Both the position numbers and the translations under genes were made by a program. The notes below the pieces were generated by a model. That model was not told the DNA's origin. It worked only from the letters and a program-made list of their open reading frames with translations, and did no database searches. Shown here one piece after another: positions 59,841 through 64,000 of a DNA stretch of 64,000 bases. Position 1 is the stretch's first letter. Every line of letters starts with the position of its first letter. The stretch is from Burkholderiales bacterium (GTDB lineage Bacteria; Pseudomonadota; Gammaproteobacteria; Burkholderiales; Burkholderiaceae_E): NCBI GenBank assembly GCA_026399835.1, contig JAPLQE010000029.1, positions 1 to 64,000 on the forward strand, written 5' to 3'.

Positions 59841-60094
59841 ATGCCCGCCACCCCACCTTCCTGGCATGCGTCCGAGACCTCGACCGTGCTGCAGGCCCTG
59901 GGCACGGCCCCGCACGGCCCCGCACGGCCTCGACACCGCCGAGGCCGCGCGCCGCGCTGCACGAGATCGCGGGCCGGCTCGACGCGCTGCTCGATCGCGA
60001 GGCCGCGACCGATGCCCGCGCCCGGGCGGGGGCGACGACACCGCCGGAGTTCGAGGCGATGCTGAAGCGGGCGGGCATCAGCTGGGTGGGGTGA
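59841..60094 (+). pseudogene. Broken small gene with a 10-bp slippage repeat
   Basis: A start PATPPSWHASETSTVLQALG is in one frame. The end ALHEIAGRLDALLDREAA and EFEAMLKRAGISWVG is in another. In between, a 10-base unit (CACGGCCCCG) occurs three times at 59903-59932. Removing one unit brings part of the frames together (GLDTAEAARRA), but a further shift is needed. It looks like a hypothetical gene disrupted by slippage; no family is recognised. Confidence 0.3.
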
Positions 60095-60230
60095 GCGGCG
60101 GTCCGGTGTGCGGTTCGGTGCAGCGTCCGCGACGCCACTCGAGATAGCCGCCGGCTCCCGGACGATGCCCGCCCGACACTGCACCTCGACCACGAGGCGG
60201 TACCTGTTTCCGCCGACGTTGAAGACCCCC

Positions 60231-60605
60231 TCACAGCGCGTCGTACTTCGTGCGCCGCCCCCGCGCCTTCTCCACCGGATACTTCGCCGCATTCAGCACC
60301 ATCTTCTCCCGCGCCGCCTGCACGAGATCCACGTCCAGCCGATCGGCCAGCCGCACGAGATACAGCAGCACGTCCGCCATCTCCCGCCGCACGGCCTCGA
60401 GCGTCTCGGGCGGCAGTGCCACGGACTCGGCCTCGCTCAGCCACTGGAACGGCTCGAGCAGCTCGGCCGCCTCGACCGACAGCGCAGCGGCGAGGTTCTT
60501 GGGCGCGTGGAACCGCTCCCAGTCGCGCTCGGCGGCGAACACGCGCAGCGCGTCGCGCAGCGCGATCAGCGGGTCGGCGCCGCCAGGCTCCACGGTGTCG
60601 CCCAT
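60231..60605 (-). CDS. MazG-like nucleotide pyrophosphohydrolase (DCTPP1/RS21-C6 type)
   Basis: A 124-residue all-alpha NTP pyrophosphatase: ERDWERFHAPKNLAAALSVEAAELLEPFQWL carries the first Glu pair and REMADVLLYLVRLAD the second metal-binding Glu/Asp. Such enzymes remove non-canonical dNTPs such as modified dCTP. A DsrE-like gene ends 1 base downstream of its start region on the same strand, so the two may be co-expressed. Confidence 0.87.
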   Translation of the reverse strand: MGDTVEPGGADPLIALRDALRVFAAERDWERFHAPKNLAAALSVEAAELLEPFQWLSEAESVALPPETLEAVRREMADVLLYLVRLADRLDVDLVQAAREKMVLNAAKYPVEKARGRRTKYDAL

Positions 60606-60606
60606 C

Positions 60607-60963
60607 TCAGAAGGTGATGACCTTGTCGGCCCACACCGTCGACTTCGCCAGATCGCCCAGCGTGCCGATGGCGGTGCCCCGGATCAGCGGCAGCTCGGCG
60701 ATGCCGCGGGCCAGCGCGCAGGTGCGGCACACCTTGATCGGCACGCCGTGGTCCACCAGCGTCTCGACCATGCCCTGCAGGCCGCTGGTGGCGCCGTCGA
60801 CCTGGTTGGGCAGCGCGAGCACGGTGGCGTCGGACATCAGGAACACGCGGACCTCGGGGCGGTGCTCGTCGAGACCGAGCAGGGCGGACGCGACACGCAG
60901 CGCGGACAGGCAGCGCTCGCTGCCGTAGGGCGCGGCGTGGATGACGATGAGAATCTTCTGCAT
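60607..60963 (-). CDS. DsrE/DsrF-like sulfur-transfer protein
   Basis: A 118-residue DsrE-fold protein: QKILIVIHAAPYGSERCLSALRVASALLG, VRVFLMSDATVLAL and VKVCRTCALARGI-like CxxC near residue 80. Proteins of this kind carry sulfur or act in redox control. I chose the ATG at 60963, where the fold starts. It lies upstream of the pyrophosphohydrolase gene. Confidence 0.84.
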   Translation of the reverse strand: MQKILIVIHAAPYGSERCLSALRVASALLGLDEHRPEVRVFLMSDATVLALPNQVDGATSGLQGMVETLVDHGVPIKVCRTCALARGIAELPLIRGTAIGTLGDLAKSTVWADKVITF

Positions 60964-61031
60964 GGTGCGGGGTCTCCGTTCGGAGTCCGCATGATCGCCG
61001 ATCCGGGAGCCGTACAGGCCCCTCGGGGGGC

Positions 61032-61742
61032 TCAGCCGAAGACCACCACCGCCGTCAGCCCCAGCACCTGCACCACCCCCAGCGCGACCACCATCCGCGT
61101 GGTGAAGCGGCGCTGCTCGGCCAACGCGCCGGTGACGACGCGCTCGACGCGCTCGGTGCGCCGCTTCTGCGAGCCGAGCGCCGAGCGCACCGACCAGCTC
61201 GACACCTCGACGTCCTGGCGCAGCTTGAGGTTGGCCGCGATGGCGGCGTCGGCGAGGCGCTCGTCCTGCATCCGGGCCTGGGCCGCGAGGGCGCGCACCG
61301 CGGCGACCAGTCCCTCGATGTCGCTGCTGCACAGCGCGATGGCCTCGGCGGTCACCTTCATCTGCGCTTCGGCGGTGTCGTGATGCGTCTGCGCGGCCTC
61401 GTCGAGGCGGCGCTGGACGACGCTCAGCCCGTCGTGCAGCCAGTCGTGCAGCTCGAGGCGCTGCTCGCCGAGCTGCCGGCGCTGTGCCTCGAGCTCGGCG
61501 CACATGGTGTCGGTGGTCTCGCGTTGACGCTCCATGCAGAGCTCGACGCGCTCGCCGAGCTCGGACATCCGCACATCGATCGCCGGGTCGAGCGGCGCCG
61601 CGCGCAGGCGGTCGAAGGCACGGCCCAGCAGGGACTCATGCTCCTCGGGGGCGCTCGCGGCGCGGGCGGCCACGAAGGCCTTGACCGCCTCGGCGCCACC
61701 GAACCGTTTCACCTCGTTCGTCTCGCTCAACACTGCGGCCAT
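61032..61742 (-). CDS. Coiled-coil protein with C-terminal membrane anchor, function unknown
   Basis: A 236-residue protein. Long helices with heptads cover about 50-170 (ELGERVELCMERQRETTD, QRRLDEAAQTHHDTAEAQMK). A single membrane helix lies at the very C-terminus (MVVALGVVQVLGLTAVVVF). No catalytic motif is visible. I chose the ATG at 61742; the frame is open much further but overlaps the NIPSNAP gene. Tail-anchored coiled coils often act as scaffolds. Confidence 0.6.
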   Translation of the reverse strand: MAAVLSETNEVKRFGGAEAVKAFVAARAASAPEEHESLLGRAFDRLRAAPLDPAIDVRMSELGERVELCMERQRETTDTMCAELEAQRRQLGEQRLELHDWLHDGLSVVQRRLDEAAQTHHDTAEAQMKVTAEAIALCSSDIEGLVAAVRALAAQARMQDERLADAAIAANLKLRQDVEVSSWSVRSALGSQKRRTERVERVVTGALAEQRRFTTRMVVALGVVQVLGLTAVVVFG

Positions 61743-62051
61743 TCGCGCGGCTCCTGGTACCCCGGCTGCGCCGGGCGCGGGCTCCGGCCGATCCGGCGTC
61801 CCCGCACGCGACCGCCCCGATCGGGCGACCGCACGCCCTGAACGGTGCCGCCGTGCCCGGCCACGCTCCAATCGATGCGGTCGGACGGTCGACCGCGGCC
61901 GTCGGCCGGTCTCAAGTCCGGACTGAGTGCCTCGCCATGCGACAGGCGCGTCGGCACGGGCCACGGCCTGCGGCCCGCCGGAACGCCGGTTCGACGCGGC
62001 ATGCCGGCGGATGCGATGCTCGGCCCCGCGAACCCCGAGGAGACTCCGCAC
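61743..62051. other. Divergent intergenic region
   Basis: These 309 bases separate the coiled-coil gene (minus) from the NIPSNAP gene (plus). I see no gene in them. CGAGGAGAC just before 62052 is the ribosome-binding site of the NIPSNAP gene. Confidence 0.5.
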
Positions 62052-62369
62052 ATGGCGATCTACGAACTGCGCACCTACGACCTCATCGTCGGCAAGATGG
62101 CCGACGTCGTCGCGCTCTACAAGGCCGAGGGCTACCCGGCGATCCAGAAGCATCCGGCACGGCTCATCGGCTACTTCACCGGCGACATCGGCGCGCTCAA
62201 CCAGCTGGTGCACCTGTGGAAGTTCGAGGACGACGCGGACCGCCGGCTCTTCTGGAAGAACCTGTTCGCGGACCCGGACTTCATGGCCTTCGCCGCCAAG
62301 CTGCGCCCGATGATCGCGCACCAGAACAACAAGCTGATGCTGTCGGCGCCGTGGGGGCCGACCCCCTGA
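62052..62369 (+). CDS. NIPSNAP-family protein
   Basis: A 105-residue ferredoxin-like alpha/beta barrel protein: MAIYELRTYDLIVGKMADVVALYK at the start, HPARLIGYFTGDIGALNQLVHLWKFED, and WKNLFADPDFMAF. NIPSNAP proteins are small dimers of unclear function, sometimes beside catabolic genes. The MFS gene begins 7 bases downstream, so the two are probably co-transcribed. Confidence 0.88.
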   Translation: MAIYELRTYDLIVGKMADVVALYKAEGYPAIQKHPARLIGYFTGDIGALNQLVHLWKFEDDADRRLFWKNLFADPDFMAFAAKLRPMIAHQNNKLMLSAPWGPTP

Positions 62370-62376
62370 CACCCGC

Positions 62377-63798
62377 ATGAGCCGGTCGACGCGCCCCGCC
62401 TGGCCCGGCCTCGCGGTCCTGGGGCTCGGCGCGTCGATCGTGCCGCTGGACTTCGCGGTCAACGTCGCCTTCCCGGCGATCACCGCGGCCTTCTCGCTGC
62501 CGACGGACGCGATCCGCTGGGTCGCGGTCTGCTACGTGCTGGTCTACGGCAGCCTGATGCTGGGGTTCGGCGCGCTCGGCGACCGGATCGGCTACCTGCG
62601 GGTGTTTCGCGCGGGGCTGGCGCTGGGGGCACTGGCCTTCGTGCTGTGCGCGATGGCGCCGGCCTTCGGCTGGCTGCTGGCGGCACGCGCGGTGCAGGGC
62701 GTGTCGGTGGGGCTGACGCTGTCCTGCGCACCGGCGCTGGCCACGCTGCTGGTCGACGAGCACGAGCGCACCCGCGCGCTGTCGGCCTTCGGCAGCCTGC
62801 AGGCGGCGGCCGGCGTGGTCGCGCCGGTGATCGGCGGCGCCGCGCTCGCCTGGCTCGACTGGCCGGGCGTCTTCGCGTTCCGCGTGCCGGTGGTGCTGCT
62901 CGCGCTCGCGGGTACGCCGTGGCTCGCGCAGGCGGCGGCGCGCCAGGTGCGGCGCACCGGCGGCGGCTTCGATGCGGCCGGCTCGGTGCTGCTCGCGGCG
63001 GCGGTGGCGCTGCTGCTGCTGGGCACCGCCCTGGTCGGCCCGGGCTGGTCGCCCTGGCCCGCGCTCGGCTGCGTGCTGGCGGGTGGCGCGGCGGCGGCGC
63101 GCTTCGTGCGGCGCCAGCACGGCGCGGCCTCGCCGTTCATGCCGGCGGCGGTGGCGCGCGATCCGGGCTTCCGGCGGATCAACGCGGCGGCCTGCCTCGT
63201 GCAGCTCGCGAGCTTCGCGGCGCCGCTGACGGTGCCGTACTACCTGCTGCGCGGCGGCGGCTGGACGCCGATGGCGAGCGGCCTGCTGCTGGCGGTGTGG
63301 GCGGCGGGCATGCTCGCGGGCTCGGGCGCGGCGGGCCGGCTGGTGCCGTCGCTCGGCACGCGGCGCGCCGCCACGCTGGGAGCGCTGCTGGCCGCGGCGG
63401 GGCTGGTCGGCATGGCCCTGTGGCCGGAGCGCCCGCAGGCGCCGCTGATGGCCGCCTGCCTGCTGCTGCAGGGCGTGGGGCTGGGCCTCTTCCAGGTGGC
63501 GCACGCCGACGCGGTGGTGGCCGCCCTGCCCCCCTCGTCGCGCGGCGTGGCGGGCAGCCTGTCGATGGTGGCGCGTACCGTGGGCGTGGTGGTCGGCGCG
63601 ACCCTGTGGCTGGGGCTGCTGCAGGCCGCCGCGACGCACGCCGCGAGCACCGGCGGCGAACCGCGCGCGGCGCTGATGACGGGGCTGGGCATGGTGTTCT
63701 GGGGGGCGACGGGGGCGTCGCTGGCCGCGGCGGGGCTGGCGTGGCGGGCGCGGCCGGAAGTGGGTCAGCCCGGGTCAGCGCCCTCTGTGAAGCCGTGA
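62377..63798 (+). CDS. MFS multidrug exporter, DHA2 (14-TM) type
   Basis: A 473-residue membrane transporter with about 14 hydrophobic segments. Helix 1 has VPLDFAVNVAFPAI (motif D1-like), the loop 2-3 motif is LGFGALGDRIGYLRVF, and helix 5 has GVVAPVIGGAALAW (motif C of drug/H+ antiporters). It resembles EmrB/QacA-type exporters but is a little short. Substrate unknown. The end overlaps the first arm of the terminal repeat element. Confidence 0.88.
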   Translation: MSRSTRPAWPGLAVLGLGASIVPLDFAVNVAFPAITAAFSLPTDAIRWVAVCYVLVYGSLMLGFGALGDRIGYLRVFRAGLALGALAFVLCAMAPAFGWLLAARAVQGVSVGLTLSCAPALATLLVDEHERTRALSAFGSLQAAAGVVAPVIGGAALAWLDWPGVFAFRVPVVLLALAGTPWLAQAAARQVRRTGGGFDAAGSVLLAAAVALLLLGTALVGPGWSPWPALGCVLAGGAAAARFVRRQHGAASPFMPAAVARDPGFRRINAAACLVQLASFAAPLTVPYYLLRGGGWTPMASGLLLAVWAAGMLAGSGAAGRLVPSLGTRRAATLGALLAAAGLVGMALWPERPQAPLMAACLLLQGVGLGLFQVAHADAVVAALPPSSRGVAGSLSMVARTVGVVVGATLWLGLLQAAATHAASTGGEPRAALMTGLGMVFWGATGASLAAAGLAWRARPEVGQPGSAPSVKP

Positions 63799-63997
63799 AG
63801 AAACCGTAGCGAGCAGGCCCGAGTCGGCGATGAGGAGCGGAGCCGTACGTGATGGTGAGGCCGGGGTTTCGCGGCGCATGCTCGACGCACTGCGTCGAGA
63901 TGCCGGCCGAACGACTCGCGCCTGCAGGCGCGAGGCTCCCCGGCGAGCACCGCAATCGTCGAATCGGGACGCGCAGTAGGCCTATTCACGGCTTCAC
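63787..63997. repeat. Hairpin-rich intergenic element bounded by a 13-bp inverted repeat
   Basis: GTGAAGCCGTGAA (63787-63799) and its exact complement (63985-63997) enclose 185 bases without a gene. Inside are two strong hairpins: CTCGACGCA-C-TGCGTCGAG (63881-63899) and a perfect 20-base palindrome at 63915-63934 (CTCGCGCC-TGCA-GGCGCGAG). It may serve as a terminator for the MFS gene or be a dispersed non-coding repeat or MITE. It occurs once in this window. Confidence 0.5.
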
Positions 63998-64000
63998 GGG

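Overview
The window is GC-rich and tightly packed, with gene content that points to a beta-proteobacterium, most likely Burkholderiales: a Tat-exported high-potential iron-sulfur protein (HiPIP), TAXI/TRAP and sugar-type ABC transporter parts, DUF1254/DUF1214 proteins, a LitR-like MerR regulator, and many GTG starts and ATGA/GTGA overlaps. This is inferred from gene families only; no rRNA or tRNA gene was seen. Two kinds of DNA alternate: ordinary chromosomal genes with very high GC, and accessory blocks full of toxin-antitoxin (TA) modules, defence genes and broken genes.

Left accessory block (1-3062). The 5' end of an IS66-type element has cut a HigB-like toxin gene. It is followed by VapBC, FitAB-like and Phd/PIN modules, each with a short palindrome at its promoter. 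Chromosomal block 1 (3132-12644) holds a VIT/VWA protein with a MerR regulator, a membrane protein, a nuclease/RNase H/helicase fusion, and a membrane coiled-coil HhH protein paired with an OmpA-like protein. From 12834 to 16234 there are an orphan HigA-like antitoxin, a scrap of an OmpA-like gene, a DUF3883 protein, a HIT protein and the 5' part of a MazG/PLD/helicase gene.

Defence island (about 16235-29150). All genes lie on the minus strand in one tightly coupled series: DUF1778 antitoxin, GNAT toxin, hsdR, hsdM, hsdS, a Septu-like ATPase and HNH nuclease, a PD-(D/E)XK/DUF5655 protein, then after 66 bp an AAA ATPase and a PIN nuclease. The island ends inside remnants of two helicase genes of similar type. 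This is the best candidate for an undescribed composite anti-phage system.

TA archipelago (29155-35714). A Phd-VapC pair, a Fic protein and VapBC are followed by a second, diverged copy of the block that has lost fic and vapC. An RHH-type VapBC, a SNF2 helicase scrap and a second, unrelated Fic gene with its own tandem operators also lie here.

Chromosomal block 2 (35860-64000). It holds a TAXI-type binding protein; an ABC importer without its ATPase; a phytanoyl-CoA dioxygenase-like enzyme and an alpha/beta hydrolase; an amine oxidase with a collagen-like repeat; HiPIP; a renalase-like flavoprotein, LitR-like regulator and SOUL protein cluster; a MazE/Doc module; a nitroreductase; LysR with two DUF1254 proteins; a large helicase-nuclease beside HipBA; a MazG-like pyrophosphatase with a DsrE-like protein; a coiled-coil membrane protein; a NIPSNAP protein and a 14-TM MFS exporter. 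The window ends in a hairpin-rich intergenic element bounded by a 13-bp inverted repeat.
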